A stretch of DNA of 64,000 nucleotides from Ruminococcaceae bacterium UBA3215 (GTDB lineage Bacteria > Bacillota > Clostridia > Oscillospirales > Ruminococcaceae), in the NCBI GenBank assembly GCA_002363155.1, contig DEWH01000030.1, positions 3,731-67,730 on the forward strand, written 5' to 3'. A model generated the notes under the pieces. The model was not told where the DNA came from. It was given only the letters and a program-made list of their open reading frames with translations, and made no database searches. Of this stretch, positions 52,311 to 61,924 are shown piece after piece. The first letter of the stretch is position 1. Each line of letters begins with the position of its first letter. The translations under genes were made by a program, and so were the position numbers.

Positions 52311-53327
52311 TCACATCGTTGATTTTCTTATGAGCATTTCAAATCCGAGCATGGTCTCCCGGGAAGTATCCTTTCCCTCAAGCATATCCAGCAGCAGGTT
52401 CGCGGCTGTCGCGCCAAGGTCGCCCGCACGGAAGCTTAGGGCTGTTATCGGGGGCGAATACATATCGAGGTAAATACTGTTATATAGCGAAGCTACCCTT
52501 ATGTCACGCGGTATCACTTTACCTATCGACGAAAGCATATTCACCGCATACATACAGATCATATCGTCGCCGCATATTATGCAGCTGCACTCACGCTGGA
52601 GAAGGTCGTCTATGACCCTGCGGAGCTGCATTTCGCTGTTCACACCGAGGAAAACGGTCTTGTTGGGCACAAAGACACCCGAGCTTTCCACCGCTCTTAC
52701 AAAGCCTTCGTAGCGGCTCCGGTTCACGGTCTGTTCCATACTGCCAAGTATCAGCCCGAGCTTCTGGGGCTTGTTGTTCATGAGCAGGTATGAAGTGAGC
52801 TCGTAGCTGCCTTCCTTGTGAGCGCTGTCTATGGTGACCGCGTCAAGGTCGGAACTCTGCCCGACGGTCACATAGGGCACGCCCATGCTGACGAGGAGCT
52901 GCTCCATACTTCCGCTCTGAAGGGGGCGGGTTATGATGATACCGTCGGTCTTGCGGCTCTCAAGCACGCGTCTGAGCTGTGAAACATCATCCCGCTCGGT
53001 GCTTATCACGAGGGTATCGTAGTTTCTGAGCGCACAGCACTTGGTTATCCCCATAAGACAGGTCTGGAAGAACGGGGCTTCGGTCTCCATATTGTCCATA
53101 GGTATCACTACGCCGATATTGTAAGTCTTCTTCTCCGAAAAGCTCTTCGCGATCATATTCGGAGAATAGTTCATGACCCTGATGCAGTCAAGCACACGTT
53201 CCCGTGTCTTTTCGCTCACTCTGCCCTTACCCGAGATAGCGCGGGATACGGTGGTCTTGGATATGCCGAGTTCACGCGCGATATCGTCGAGCTGCACAGT
53301 ACGGGTCTCTGAAGTAGTATTGTTCAT
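52311..53327 (-). CDS. LacI-family regulator of galactan utilisation
   Basis: A 338-residue LacI/GalR protein with HTH VQLDDIARELGISKTTVSRAISGKGRVSEKTRERVLDCIRVMNYSPN and a periplasmic-binding-like effector domain. It lies inside the operon between the transporter ATPase and the beta-galactosidase gene. A LacI-type operator is present at 60736-60753 just after the operon promoter. It is therefore the probable galactose or galactobiose-responsive repressor, functionally like GanR. Confidence 0.92.
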   Translation of the reverse strand: MNNTTSETRTVQLDDIARELGISKTTVSRAISGKGRVSEKTRERVLDCIRVMNYSPNMIAKSFSEKKTYNIGVVIPMDNMETEAPFFQTCLMGITKCCALRNYDTLVISTERDDVSQLRRVLESRKTDGIIITRPLQSGSMEQLLVSMGVPYVTVGQSSDLDAVTIDSAHKEGSYELTSYLLMNNKPQKLGLILGSMEQTVNRSRYEGFVRAVESSGVFVPNKTVFLGVNSEMQLRRVIDDLLQRECSCIICGDDMICMYAVNMLSSIGKVIPRDIRVASLYNSIYLDMYSPPITALSFRAGDLGATAANLLLDMLEGKDTSRETMLGFEMLIRKSTM

Positions 53328-53351
53328 TTTATCCTATCCATGCAGTACAGA

Positions 53352-54566
53352 TCACTTCTTGGTCTTCTTATCCTTCTTCTTTTTACCGATATCCTCCGCG
53401 ACCGGTGCGTTTTCCGCTTTCTTAGGGACTGCAACGGCGTTCTCGACTGCAAGATTTCTTCCGTCCTCGGGATCGAAGAGATTGATGGTACGCTGACGGA
53501 TACCGAACTCAAATTCGCTGCGCGCCATGAGCTCGACCTGTGCTTCCTCGTCCATATCGGCGGTCTGGACACGGAGGATAACGTCCTTATCTCCGCCGTA
53601 ATCTGCGTGGATATGCATTTCGCTTCCCATCATCTCGGTAACTTTCATACGCGCCTTTATGGTGTTCTGACTGCCCTTGGGACGAATGAGCAGGTTCTCC
53701 GGACGCGCTCCGAGAATGACCTTTTCTGGAACGGACGAACGTGCGTCAAGCTTCTCACATATATAGTCGGGGACTTCTATCTTTGCGCCGCAGACTTCGG
53801 CAATGTATCCGTTCCCCTCTTTGGTGAGCTTCGCGTCGAAGAAGTTCATCTGGGGCGTTCCGATAAATCCCGCTACAAAGAGGTTCGCGGGGTGATTGAA
53901 GAGCTCCTGGGGCGTTCCGACCTGCATCACAAAACCGTCCTTCATTATGACGATACGGTCGCCGAGAGTCATGGCCTCGGTCTGATCGTGGGTGACATAG
54001 ACGAATGTGGTCTGGATCTTCTTACGGAGCAGGATTATCTCAGCGCGCATCTGGTTGCGCAGTTTCGCGTCCAGGTTCGAGAGCGGTTCGTCCATGAGGA
54101 AGACCTTGGGCACACGAACGATGGCACGGCCTATCGCGACACGCTGGCGCTGGCCGCCGGAGAGCTGCTTGGGCTTGCGTCCGAGGAGCTCGGTTATACC
54201 GAGTATCTCCGCCGCCTCGCAGACCTTCTTATGTATCTCGTCGTTGGGAAGTCTGCGGAGCCTGAGTCCGAAAGCTATATTCTCATACACGCTCATATGC
54301 GGATAAAGAGCGTAGTTCTGGAATACCATTGCGATATCCCTGTCCTTCGGCTCCATGTCATTCACCACGTTCTCGCCTATGGAGATCTCGCCGCCGCTTA
54401 TGTCCTCAAGACCCGCGATCATACGCAGAGTCGTGGACTTGCCACAGCCAGAGGGTCCTACGAGAACTATGAACTCCTTGTCCTTTATCTCAAGATTGAA
54501 ATCATGAACGGCAACGAAACCGTTCTCATACTGTTTCTTAACGTTTTTAAGCTTGACTTCTGCCAT
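53352..54566 (-). CDS. Sugar ABC transporter ATPase (MsmX/UgpC type)
   Basis: A 404-residue ATPase: Walker A GPSGCGKST (38-46), signature LSGGQRQRVAIGRAIV, Walker B VFLMDEPLSNLDAKLR, and a C-terminal regulatory TOBE/OB domain. The last ~35 residues are a charged, Lys-rich extension. In Bacillus the galactan importer borrows MsmX from elsewhere; here the ATPase is encoded in the operon. Confidence 0.93.
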   Translation of the reverse strand: MAEVKLKNVKKQYENGFVAVHDFNLEIKDKEFIVLVGPSGCGKSTTLRMIAGLEDISGGEISIGENVVNDMEPKDRDIAMVFQNYALYPHMSVYENIAFGLRLRRLPNDEIHKKVCEAAEILGITELLGRKPKQLSGGQRQRVAIGRAIVRVPKVFLMDEPLSNLDAKLRNQMRAEIILLRKKIQTTFVYVTHDQTEAMTLGDRIVIMKDGFVMQVGTPQELFNHPANLFVAGFIGTPQMNFFDAKLTKEGNGYIAEVCGAKIEVPDYICEKLDARSSVPEKVILGARPENLLIRPKGSQNTIKARMKVTEMMGSEMHIHADYGGDKDVILRVQTADMDEEAQVELMARSEFEFGIRQRTINLFDPEDGRNLAVENAVAVPKKAENAPVAEDIGKKKKDKKTKK

Positions 54567-54578
54567 GATCTGTTCTCC

Positions 54579-55445
54579 TTATCCCTTTACGGCTCCGCCT
54601 GTAACGCCCTCAACATAATACTTCTGAAGTGCCATGAACAGCGCGGTTATCGGCACCGATACGAGCAGTCCGCCCGCGCAGAATATGGTGAAGTAGTTGC
54701 TTATATGCTCCTTGTCGAGCCACTTGTAAAGTCCGACTGCGACGTTATACGCTTCCTCGTGACCGAATGTGATGAGGGACGCATACATGAAGTCGCCCCA
54801 GGGTGCTATGAACGCCATCATTATCGTGTAAATTATTATCGGTTTCGCCATCGGCATTATGATGCGGAAGAATACCCTCGCACGGGAAGCGCCGTCTATT
54901 CTTGCAGCTTCGTCAAGCGATTTCGGGATCGTGTCGAAAAAACCCTTGGCTATATAGTAGCCCATGCCCGAGCTTGCAGCATAGATAAGTATAAGTCCCG
55001 GCACGGAGTTCTCGCTCGTAAGACCGAAAAGCTTGAGTATGAAGTACGTCGCGATCATCGAGAGGAATCCCGGGAACATTCCCAGTACCAGCATGAGGTT
55101 CATGAGGAATTTTCTGCCCTTGAATCTCATTCTCGAAAGCGCATATGCCACGCAAAGCACTATCACACTCTGCAGCACCGCATTGAACAGCGCTATTATG
55201 AGCGTGTTCAGGTACCAGTGCCAGAAATCCGTCTTGGTGGAGAGGAAGATGAAGTTATCGAAAGACCACTCTTTCGGGATTATGTAAGTTACCATTGATC
55301 TCGACTCTCCGCGGAAAGCCTGGAACACAAGGTAGATGAAAGGTATAAGCCATATTATGCAGAGCACGGAAAGGAAGATGTAGATAAGTATCCGCGTGAA
55401 GCGTTCCTTCCCTGACTTGCTCCTGAATTTTTTATTTTCGCTCAC
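54579..55445 (-). CDS. Sugar ABC transporter permease, MalG/GanQ type
   Basis: A 288-residue membrane protein with six predicted segments and the permease EAA loop (EAARIDGASRARVFFRIIMPMAKP). Its start overlaps the stop of the preceding permease (ATGA). It partners the MalF-type protein and the MsmX-like ATPase. Confidence 0.93.
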   Translation of the reverse strand: MSENKKFRSKSGKERFTRILIYIFLSVLCIIWLIPFIYLVFQAFRGESRSMVTYIIPKEWSFDNFIFLSTKTDFWHWYLNTLIIALFNAVLQSVIVLCVAYALSRMRFKGRKFLMNLMLVLGMFPGFLSMIATYFILKLFGLTSENSVPGLILIYAASSGMGYYIAKGFFDTIPKSLDEAARIDGASRARVFFRIIMPMAKPIIIYTIMMAFIAPWGDFMYASLITFGHEEAYNVAVGLYKWLDKEHISNYFTIFCAGGLLVSVPITALFMALQKYYVEGVTGGAVKG

Positions 55446-56956
55446 TGGAAATCCTCCTCATTCTTCATCGCGGGCGATACATTGTAAACAATAAGCGAGA
55501 TGACCGCGACGACTATGAACACAAGAATACCGATAACTGCAGCGATCTTGTAGTTGTTGTTGGTGATCGTCAGGGAGTATAGCCATGTTATGAGCAGGTC
55601 GGTGCCTCCCGCGCCTCCCTCATACGCCATAGTCTTCGGCGCTCCTCCGGTAAGCAGATAAATGACGTTGAAGTTGTTTATATTCGCCGTAAAACTTGTG
55701 AGCAGGTACGGTCCCGTTACGAACAGCATATACGGGAGCGTGATCTTCGTGAACTGCTTTATCCCGGAAGCGCCGTCTATCTTCGCGCTCTCGTAGAGAT
55801 CCGCCGGTATGTTCATGAGTACGCCGGTGGCTATGAGCATAAGGTACGGTATGCCGACCCAGAGGTTCACCACGAGCACCATTATCCGCGCCATATCCTG
55901 AGTTGTCCAGAAGCCGATCTTCTCCGTTATCCACCCGAGGTTCAGCAGTATGTTGTTCACTATTCCCTCGTCCGAGAACATCTTTGATACCAGCAGCAGC
56001 GATACGAACTGCGGCACCGCGATAGTCATTACAAGGATCGTTCTGAAGAACTTCTTGAACCTGATACCCTTGCGGTTTATGCATATCGCAACGAACATTC
56101 CGAGGAAGTAGTTGGAGAATGTCGCAACAAGAGCCCAGATCATCGTCCAGATAAGTATCTCACGGAAAGTGTACGCGAACTTGTCGTTTCCGGAAGCGTC
56201 CGTCGCAAGCATGGTCCGGAAGTTGTCAAGTCCCACCCAGTCAAAGAGCTTGTCGGGCGGAAGATGAGAATAGTCGTAGTTCGTGAATGCAATAAGTATC
56301 ATGAAGAATATCGGTATTATCGTGAATACCGTTATTCCGAGCAGCGGGACTGCAAGCAGGGTCTTGTAGTACTGCTCATCGGCAAGGGACTTGACATCGT
56401 TCTTGAACGAACGGGGACGTATCCCCTTTTCAATAAGCTTCTGCGCAGTATAGTTCTGTTTTACGTTCATGACCCATGTACATATGAAACCGAGGATTAT
56501 GAATATGGTAAGGACGCCGTAAAGCAGTATCTTCAGGCTGTTGTCCTTGTACTGGACTACTTCAAGGCCGTAATCGTTGAGCGTCTTGATCGTAGCCTGT
56601 TCACCGAGATCGCCCATTCCGGCAAGATACCCGCCGCCGAACATAACCATGAACCATATGAACAGAGCTTCCATTCCGAGGAAGATGACGCCGCGGCCGA
56701 TCTGATAACGGAAAAACTGGCCGAATCCCATTACAAAGAACGAGATGCGCGTTTTCCAGTCGCCGTCGGCGAAGATATGCCCTATGCCGGCAAAAAATCT
56801 CCCGACCGCGCACAGCCCTTTCCATATCCCGAGGGGGATTTTTTTCAGGAAGTTAAGAATGTTCCCGGGGAGCCGGACAAAAAACTGACCGATATCGTAC
56901 AGTTTCTTCTTCGCCGGCGGCAGTCCCAGATACTCAAGCTCCGTTAATTTGCTCAT
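55442..56956 (-). CDS. Sugar ABC transporter permease, MalF/GanP type
   Basis: A 504-residue permease, long for the family because of an N-terminal extension with extra hydrophobic segments, as in maltose/galactan MalF proteins. The EAA loop is YESAKIDGASGIKQFTKITLPYM. The start at 56956 has AAGGAAGG; an upstream in-frame start at 56974 is less likely. Confidence 0.92.
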   Translation of the reverse strand: MSKLTELEYLGLPPAKKKLYDIGQFFVRLPGNILNFLKKIPLGIWKGLCAVGRFFAGIGHIFADGDWKTRISFFVMGFGQFFRYQIGRGVIFLGMEALFIWFMVMFGGGYLAGMGDLGEQATIKTLNDYGLEVVQYKDNSLKILLYGVLTIFIILGFICTWVMNVKQNYTAQKLIEKGIRPRSFKNDVKSLADEQYYKTLLAVPLLGITVFTIIPIFFMILIAFTNYDYSHLPPDKLFDWVGLDNFRTMLATDASGNDKFAYTFREILIWTMIWALVATFSNYFLGMFVAICINRKGIRFKKFFRTILVMTIAVPQFVSLLLVSKMFSDEGIVNNILLNLGWITEKIGFWTTQDMARIMVLVVNLWVGIPYLMLIATGVLMNIPADLYESAKIDGASGIKQFTKITLPYMLFVTGPYLLTSFTANINNFNVIYLLTGGAPKTMAYEGGAGGTDLLITWLYSLTITNNNYKIAAVIGILVFIVVAVISLIVYNVSPAMKNEEDFQ

Positions 56957-57206
56957 TTTCAGCCTTCCTTTCATTTTTGAGTTGTCGTTGAACAGTCTGC
57001 CGTTTTCGCAGCGCTTATTTCGATTTTAATACCGAACTCGGCATCGTGACCGATTTATTCCCAGACCTGATCCGGTATTATGCCGCACTGCCTTCGTGAC
57101 CGCTTTGGAGGGCACGGTCACGCAAGGTAATGATGTGCAGCGAAGCGTTCCGAAAACGGCGGACCGGCCGGAGCGGAGACCGCCCCGGAAGTCCTGCCGC
57201 AAAAGC
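56957..57206 (-). promoter_or_regulatory. Hairpin spacer between binding protein and permease genes
   Basis: A 250-bp non-coding spacer within the operon. A GC-rich stem GGCGG...CCGCC (57158-57184) with internal GGCCGG is followed on the minus strand by GTTTTCGG. Such structures between a binding-protein gene and permease genes usually let the binding protein be made in excess, through partial termination or 3'-end protection. Confidence 0.55.
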
Positions 57207-58562
57207 TTACTTTGCAGCCTTTATAGAGTCCTCAAGATCCTTGAGTGCAGCCGTAAGTGCAGCATCATCGGCATCAGCGTACTTACCGCCGTTGATATCT
57301 GTACCGAAAGCCTGTGTGAGATCCCAGTAAGCGCCGGGGTACTGACCCTGGCCGGGGCAGAATGCGAGCTGCTCGGCAAGAGCTGCGAGAGCTTCGTTAG
57401 CCTGTACCGCATCGGACTTCTGGGCGTTCAGGTTGGAGGGACCCCAGCCCTTAGCCTCAAATCTTGCCATCTGCATCTCCTCGGAGGTGATATAGTCGGC
57501 TACGATATGGCAGAATGTGAGCTTGTCGGAATCTGTCTGGGGCTTTACGCCTACGAGCTTGAAGCCGCCGAAACCGCTCATCTGGTATGTCTGACCATCA
57601 ACTGTGAAGGTAGGCATCTTTGCTGCGCCGAAGTTGTCGCCGAGGAAATCCTTGACTGTTGCGTAATCCCATGTTCCGGAAACGAGAGCGCCTGCTGTGC
57701 CGCCTTCGGGATTGAAGAGAGAAGCTGCGCCGTCGGGAGACTGCTCATAGCCCTTGCCCTTGCTCTTTGCCATGTTTACCATAGCCTTCATTGCAGCAAG
57801 ACCCTTTTCGCCGCTGTAATCGCAGACTGCACCGGTAACGTTTCCGTCTGTGTCATACTCATAGTAGCACTCTGCGCCTGTACCGAAGAAGAACGCAACA
57901 TCGTACCAGCCGGACTGGATATCCATATAGAAGTTCTTGCCTGCCGCGCCGCACTGTTCGATAATACCCTCAAGAGTGGAGGGATCTGTAACGACGGACT
58001 TGTCGTAGTAGAGGAAGTAACCGTTATCGGAAGTCTCGGGGTAAGCGTAAACGTCGCCGTTAAGTGTTACAGCGCCTACGGAACCCGCATCGTTGTTGTT
58101 CTTTACGTTGTCGAGGAATGTTCCGCCGGGCTTGGAGAGAGCGCCTGCGGCAACAAGTCTTGCAAGCTGATCCTGTGCAAAGCCGAATACGTCCGCGCCG
58201 GCTTCAACGTCTGTGAGCATCTGTGTTGCAGCATCACCTTCGCCCATTGCCGAAACTGTTATAGCGTACTTGCTGTTCCAGTCCGCCTGACCTGCGAGCC
58301 AGTCGTTGAGCTTGGACTGTGTGAGCTCTACGACTTCCTCGGGAGCCCATACTGTGATGTTCTTCTTGTCGCCGGAAGCGTTGTCGGAAGCAGCGGGGGC
58401 GGGTGCCGCGGTATCAGCGGGAGCTGCAGCATCGTCAGCCTTTGCTTCTGTCGCAGCCGCTGTCGTGGTGCTTGCGGAGCTGTTGTTTCCACAGCCTGCG
58501 CCGGCTGTGACGAGCATTGATAATGCGAGCATTATCGGAAGTGCTTTTCTCTTTGTGGTCAT
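57207..58562 (-). CDS. Sugar-binding lipoprotein of ABC transporter (MalE/GanS type)
   Basis: A 451-residue extracellular solute-binding protein. The signal peptide ends in the lipobox TAGAGC (C24), followed by a Ser/Thr/Ala-rich linker (ASTTTAAATEAKADDAAAPADTAAPAPAAS) and then a family 1 binding domain (KNITVWAPEEVVELTQSKLNDWL...). It captures galacto-oligosaccharides released by the adjacent GH53 enzyme and hands them to the permeases. Confidence 0.93.
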   Translation of the reverse strand: MTTKRKALPIMLALSMLVTAGAGCGNNSSASTTTAAATEAKADDAAAPADTAAPAPAASDNASGDKKNITVWAPEEVVELTQSKLNDWLAGQADWNSKYAITVSAMGEGDAATQMLTDVEAGADVFGFAQDQLARLVAAGALSKPGGTFLDNVKNNNDAGSVGAVTLNGDVYAYPETSDNGYFLYYDKSVVTDPSTLEGIIEQCGAAGKNFYMDIQSGWYDVAFFFGTGAECYYEYDTDGNVTGAVCDYSGEKGLAAMKAMVNMAKSKGKGYEQSPDGAASLFNPEGGTAGALVSGTWDYATVKDFLGDNFGAAKMPTFTVDGQTYQMSGFGGFKLVGVKPQTDSDKLTFCHIVADYITSEEMQMARFEAKGWGPSNLNAQKSDAVQANEALAALAEQLAFCPGQGQYPGAYWDLTQAFGTDINGGKYADADDAALTAALKDLEDSIKAAK

Positions 58563-58672
58563 TTGTTTGTCCTCCTGTTTTTTTGTGCAGTATAAACTGC
58601 GTGTGTTTATCTCAGGGCTTATCTGCGCCCTTTATATCAAACGGAATTTTACCGCTTAATAACCGTTATTGC

Positions 58673-60703
58673 TCATATCGAGGGGGCGTCGTCCGCGGGC
58701 GGTGCATCTCCTTTCTGCGGGTTGAGCAGGAAGTCATCTATAGTTCCCCACGAGCCGTTTCCTGCCTTGACGTAAACGCCGATCGTGACGCTGTCACCCT
58801 CATTCACTCTGATATCCCATACTTTCGGGTGCTGCCATACCGCGTAGCCGGAAAGCTCGGCGGAGTCTGCGAGCCAGACGTCGTTCACGACAGCGTAGAT
58901 ATAGATATCCTGATCGTCGCCGCCGTCACCGCCCTGTATTGAAGCAGTCAGGGTGTAAGTTCCTGCCGGTATGCCGGTGACATTCTGGAAAGCGCGGAAC
59001 TCGGTTCCTTTCTCGCCCCAGAAGTGGAGCGCGTAGTCGCCGGTAACTGCATCGAGAGCTTTCTTCTGATAATCTATCTGAGTGGTCTTATCGCTGATGT
59101 TCTCTATCGTCCACATCGAACGGTCTTCTTCCTCGAAGCTGTAGTTGACCGTATAGTTCGCATCGACCATCGCCACTCTGCATACCGTATCCATGCCGCC
59201 CGCAGTTCCCTTTATCGTGTAGGTCTGAGGTTCGCCGTTCGTCATAGCTTCAAGGTCTGCCGCTTCCCACGTCACATCGATAGCCTGCTCGCTTCCGTCG
59301 GTATATATCGCGTAAACCTTATCCGGCAGTGTTACCGGTTCTCCGAGCTTTACGGAAAGCTCACTGTCCTTTATGGCATCGGGGACTGCTTCGATCTCAT
59401 TCCCCGTTCTCACAAGAGCCCAGGTTTTGAGGGATTCGAGGGGCTTGCCGTCGAAACCGAACATAGCCTGATTTTCCCACGAGCTTCCGCCGTAGTACTT
59501 GCCCGCATCATCGGGGTCGTACTCCGCCGCGTAGCTTGATGCCCAGCCTGCACCGTACTGCTCCCAGAGCGCCGAGCGTTCTTCCCAGCTTTCGCCCGGG
59601 ACCGGAAGCCACGCAGGCTCCCACCAGAACACTCCGATACCGCAGTCTCCTGTGTTCACAACAGCTTCGATTATATCGCGGAGCTCCCGAGACTGACCCT
59701 GCACGGTGAAAGGATATGGCTTCTCGTAGTTCACGACTTCTCCGATGCTGTTGCCGCTTCCGTCGCCGTCGTCGAGAGTGTATGCGTAGGACGTTTCGGC
59801 TACCATGACTTTCTTGCCGTACTTCTCGTTCACCTGTTTCAGCACCAAGGTGAGGTTGTCGAGAGTTCCGTGCCAGTAAGGGTAGTATGATGTTGCAAAT
59901 ACGTCGTAATCGAGCTCGTAATACGCAAGTTTTGATGCGTAATTCAGCATATTATCAACAGATTCGGGATTGGTGAAATGCACCGCCACAAGTGCGTCCG
60001 GCAGCACCTCGCGGACTGCACGGGAACCGGCGTCCATAAGGTAGTAAATGTTCATCCATATCTTTTCACCGCTCATTTTGCCGTTAGTCTCGTTCCCGAG
60101 CTGGACCATAGCGATGTCTGCGCCCGCGGCTTTCAGCTTTGAAAGGCTGTCCTTAGTGAACTCATAGAGTGCTTCTTTTTTCTCTTCTATCTCCATACCT
60201 TCCCAGGCTTTCGGGCACATCTGTTTGGACGGATCAGCCCAGAAATCCGAGTAATGGAAGTCAACGAGGAGCTTCATTCCCGCGTCCGCAGCCCGCTTTC
60301 CTATTATGCAGGCCGTTTCCGTGTCGCAGTTTCCGCCGCCGTAACCGTTTCCTTCCTTGTCGAAAGGATCGTTCCACACGCGGACTCTGATGCAGTTCAC
60401 GCCGTTTTCCGCAAGAACAGCGAACAGATCTGCCTCCTCGCCGCTGCTGTTATAAAACTTCGTTCCCGCCTTCTCAAGCGCGATCACGCTTGATATATCG
60501 CAGCCCATAAGGAAGTCATCGGGAATGCCGTTTACTTTCTTTACATAAAGGGTATCGCTTGTCACTGATGTTTTGTCCGCATCTGCGGTCTGCTGTTGCG
60601 CAGATACTGTGCCGTCCGCGACCGGCTGTTCTCCGGAACAAGCCGACGAAAGAACCAGCGCAGCTGCCGCAAATGCCGCAAATACCTTTCTGAAATGCTT
60701 CAT
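58673..60703 (-). CDS. GH53 arabinogalactan endo-beta-1,4-galactanase, lipoprotein
   Basis: A 676-residue exported enzyme cutting beta-1,4-galactan at the cell surface. The start at 60703 has GGAGAAAGG and gives a signal peptide with lipobox LSSAC (C22). Catalytic residues are E205 (QLGNETNG) and E303 (KVMVAETSYAYTL), normal for GH53. A Big_4-like domain (DGSEQAIDVTWEAADLEAM...) and a C-terminal CBM61-like galactan-binding module (NYTVNYSFEEEDRSMWTIEN... DFLLNPQ) follow. It is the first gene of the operon. Confidence 0.94.
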   Translation of the reverse strand: MKHFRKVFAAFAAAALVLSSACSGEQPVADGTVSAQQQTADADKTSVTSDTLYVKKVNGIPDDFLMGCDISSVIALEKAGTKFYNSSGEEADLFAVLAENGVNCIRVRVWNDPFDKEGNGYGGGNCDTETACIIGKRAADAGMKLLVDFHYSDFWADPSKQMCPKAWEGMEIEEKKEALYEFTKDSLSKLKAAGADIAMVQLGNETNGKMSGEKIWMNIYYLMDAGSRAVREVLPDALVAVHFTNPESVDNMLNYASKLAYYELDYDVFATSYYPYWHGTLDNLTLVLKQVNEKYGKKVMVAETSYAYTLDDGDGSGNSIGEVVNYEKPYPFTVQGQSRELRDIIEAVVNTGDCGIGVFWWEPAWLPVPGESWEERSALWEQYGAGWASSYAAEYDPDDAGKYYGGSSWENQAMFGFDGKPLESLKTWALVRTGNEIEAVPDAIKDSELSVKLGEPVTLPDKVYAIYTDGSEQAIDVTWEAADLEAMTNGEPQTYTIKGTAGGMDTVCRVAMVDANYTVNYSFEEEDRSMWTIENISDKTTQIDYQKKALDAVTGDYALHFWGEKGTEFRAFQNVTGIPAGTYTLTASIQGGDGGDDQDIYIYAVVNDVWLADSAELSGYAVWQHPKVWDIRVNEGDSVTIGVYVKAGNGSWGTIDDFLLNPQKGDAPPADDAPSI

Positions 60704-60735
60704 ACAGAACCTTTCTCCTGACCCGCCCGGCGGGT

Positions 60736-60798
60736 TGTGCAATCGGTTGCGCACCTTTTCTTGAAATCAATGATACCACAAATAGTCAAGTGTGTCAA
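60736..60798 (-). promoter_or_regulatory. Galactan operon promoter and LacI-type operator
   Basis: On the minus strand TTGACA (60793-60798) and TATCAT (60770-60775) are 17 bp apart. The operator TGCGCAACCGATTGCACA (60736-60753 on this strand) has the AACCGNTT-type centre of LacI/GalR sites. It lies about 10-27 bases after the start site, a standard repressor position. Confidence 0.82.
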
Positions 60799-60854
60799 TC
60801 GACATTTTTTATAAATAAAGTGGATAATTTTTGTGCGTTCAGACAATACATTGC

Positions 60855-60913
60855 ATTATACGCGCATCTGAAAGCTGATTTGCGCAACAAAGATCCGAAA
60901 TTTGCGCAACAAA
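60855..60913 (-). repeat. Tandem TTTGCGCAACAAA repeats with a second possible promoter
   Basis: ATTTGCGCAACAAA occurs at 60878-60891 and 60900-60913, exactly 22 bp (two helical turns) apart. On the minus strand a TATAAT (60855-60860) lies 17 bp beyond the nearer copy. The core TTGCGCAA resembles a half of the downstream operator, so these may be extra binding sites of the same regulator. Confidence 0.6.
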
Positions 60914-60945
60914 AATCTCCATCCTTATTCAGAACGGAGATCCTG
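60914..60945 (-). terminator. Terminator after the PPK2 remnant
   Basis: On the minus strand ATCTCCGTTC and GGATGGAGAT form a stem followed by TTTTTG. Confidence 0.7.
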
Positions 60946-60951
60946 CACAAA

Positions 60952-61599
60952 TTATAGCCCGAGTCGTTCCTCGATCCTGTCACAGATCGTTTTCAAAGCC
61001 TTTATTCTCGCTTATTTCTTGTCATTTCCCTCAATTACAGTCCACGGCGCGATATCCGTAGATGTGAGCTTTATCATTCGATCGACCGCCTTTTCGTACT
61101 CGTCCCACTTTTCGCGGTTGCGCCAGTCCTCATCGGTTATCTTCCACTGCTTGGACGGTGTGTTCTCGCGCTGCTTGAATCGGCGGTACTGTTCTTCCTT
61201 GTCTATGTTTATCCAGAACTTTATGACCACCGCGCCCCAGTCCGTGAGCCAGCGCTCGAACTCGTTGATCTCCCGGTAAGCCATATCCGCCCGCTCCTGT
61301 GGGGTTATCTTCTCTATGGGCTCTACCATTACCCTGCCGTACCATGTACGGTCGAATATCGTGAAGTGGCCGTCATTTTCAAGACGCGTCCAGAAGCGCC
61401 AGAGGTAATGGCGCGCAAGTTCCGAAGGTTCGGGTGCAGCTATCGGCTTGACTTCATATCCGCGCGGGTCGAGTGCTGAAGCGACGCGTTTGATATTGCC
61501 GCCCTTTCCGCCTGCGTCCCAGCCTTCATATGCAACGATCACGGGTATTTTGCGCTGGTAGCATATGTTCTGCAGGACTCTGTTCTTTGCTCGTAACAT
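60952..61599 (-). pseudogene. PPK2-family polyphosphate kinase domain, damaged at both ends
   Basis: The frame from 61599 contains an almost complete PPK2 domain: KIPVIVAYEGWDAGGKGGNIKR (Walker A), DPRGYEVKPIAAPEPSE, FDRTWYGRVMVEPIE and APWTVIEGNDKK. A TAA at 61012-61014 follows, where relatives have Tyr (NDKKYARIK). The same frame continues as ARIKALKTICDRIEERLGL to a TAA at 60952. Upstream of the Met at 61599 there is a stop and no ribosome site, while PPK2 proteins extend further N-terminally. Both ends are therefore broken. The intact enzyme would move phosphate between polyphosphate and nucleotides. Confidence 0.72.
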
Positions 61600-61924
61600 T
61601 GCTATGCAGCTTTTTCAGAATTACGTCCATAGGCAGGCGGCTGCACTCCAAAGCTGTCATATCCATTCGCGATGTTATCCGGAATGTTTCCTGACGATAG
61701 AACGTTCTCGGAACTCCGAATTTCTGTGCATATATTGCAAAACGTTCGTGTGCTCGCAATCCCGATAATTCTTCCGGATAGAACGCATCATCAAAAACAA
61801 ATTTCAGGCGATTGCGCATCTCCCGTTTCAGCTCATTAAGATAGAAAATGTAATATTTCAGACTTGTCTCTGAGATTTCTTCCAGTTCCGGCGGGAAAAT
61901 CGACGAATAGAGAGACCGATACAT
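61526..61924 (-). CDS. Unassigned frame overlapping both neighbours
   Basis: A 132-residue frame: MYRSLYSSIFPPELEEISETSLKYYIFYLNELKREMRNRLKFVFDDAFYPEELSGLRAHERFAIYAQKFGVPRTFYRQETFRITSRMDMTALECSRLPMDVILKKL... The composition looks like real protein. It overlaps DUF5131 by 67 bp and PPK2 by 74 bp, has no ribosome site, and begins where the DUF5131 sequence stops resembling its family. It may be the shifted continuation of DUF5131 or a piece of a third gene. A run of six A near 61942 is a possible shift site. Confidence 0.35.
   Translation of the reverse strand: MYRSLYSSIFPPELEEISETSLKYYIFYLNELKREMRNRLKFVFDDAFYPEELSGLRAHERFAIYAQKFGVPRTFYRQETFRITSRMDMTALECSRLPMDVILKKLHSNVTSKEQSPAEHMLPAQNTRDRCI

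Noticed and set aside
53340..55298. A 652-codon open frame on the plus strand
   Set aside because: It is antisense to the MsmX-like ATPase and MalG-type permease genes, whose motifs are complete. It has no ribosome site and an implausible composition.
57096..58520. A 474-codon open frame on the plus strand
   Set aside because: It is antisense to the sugar-binding lipoprotein gene; Cys/Val-rich composition is typical of a shadow frame.
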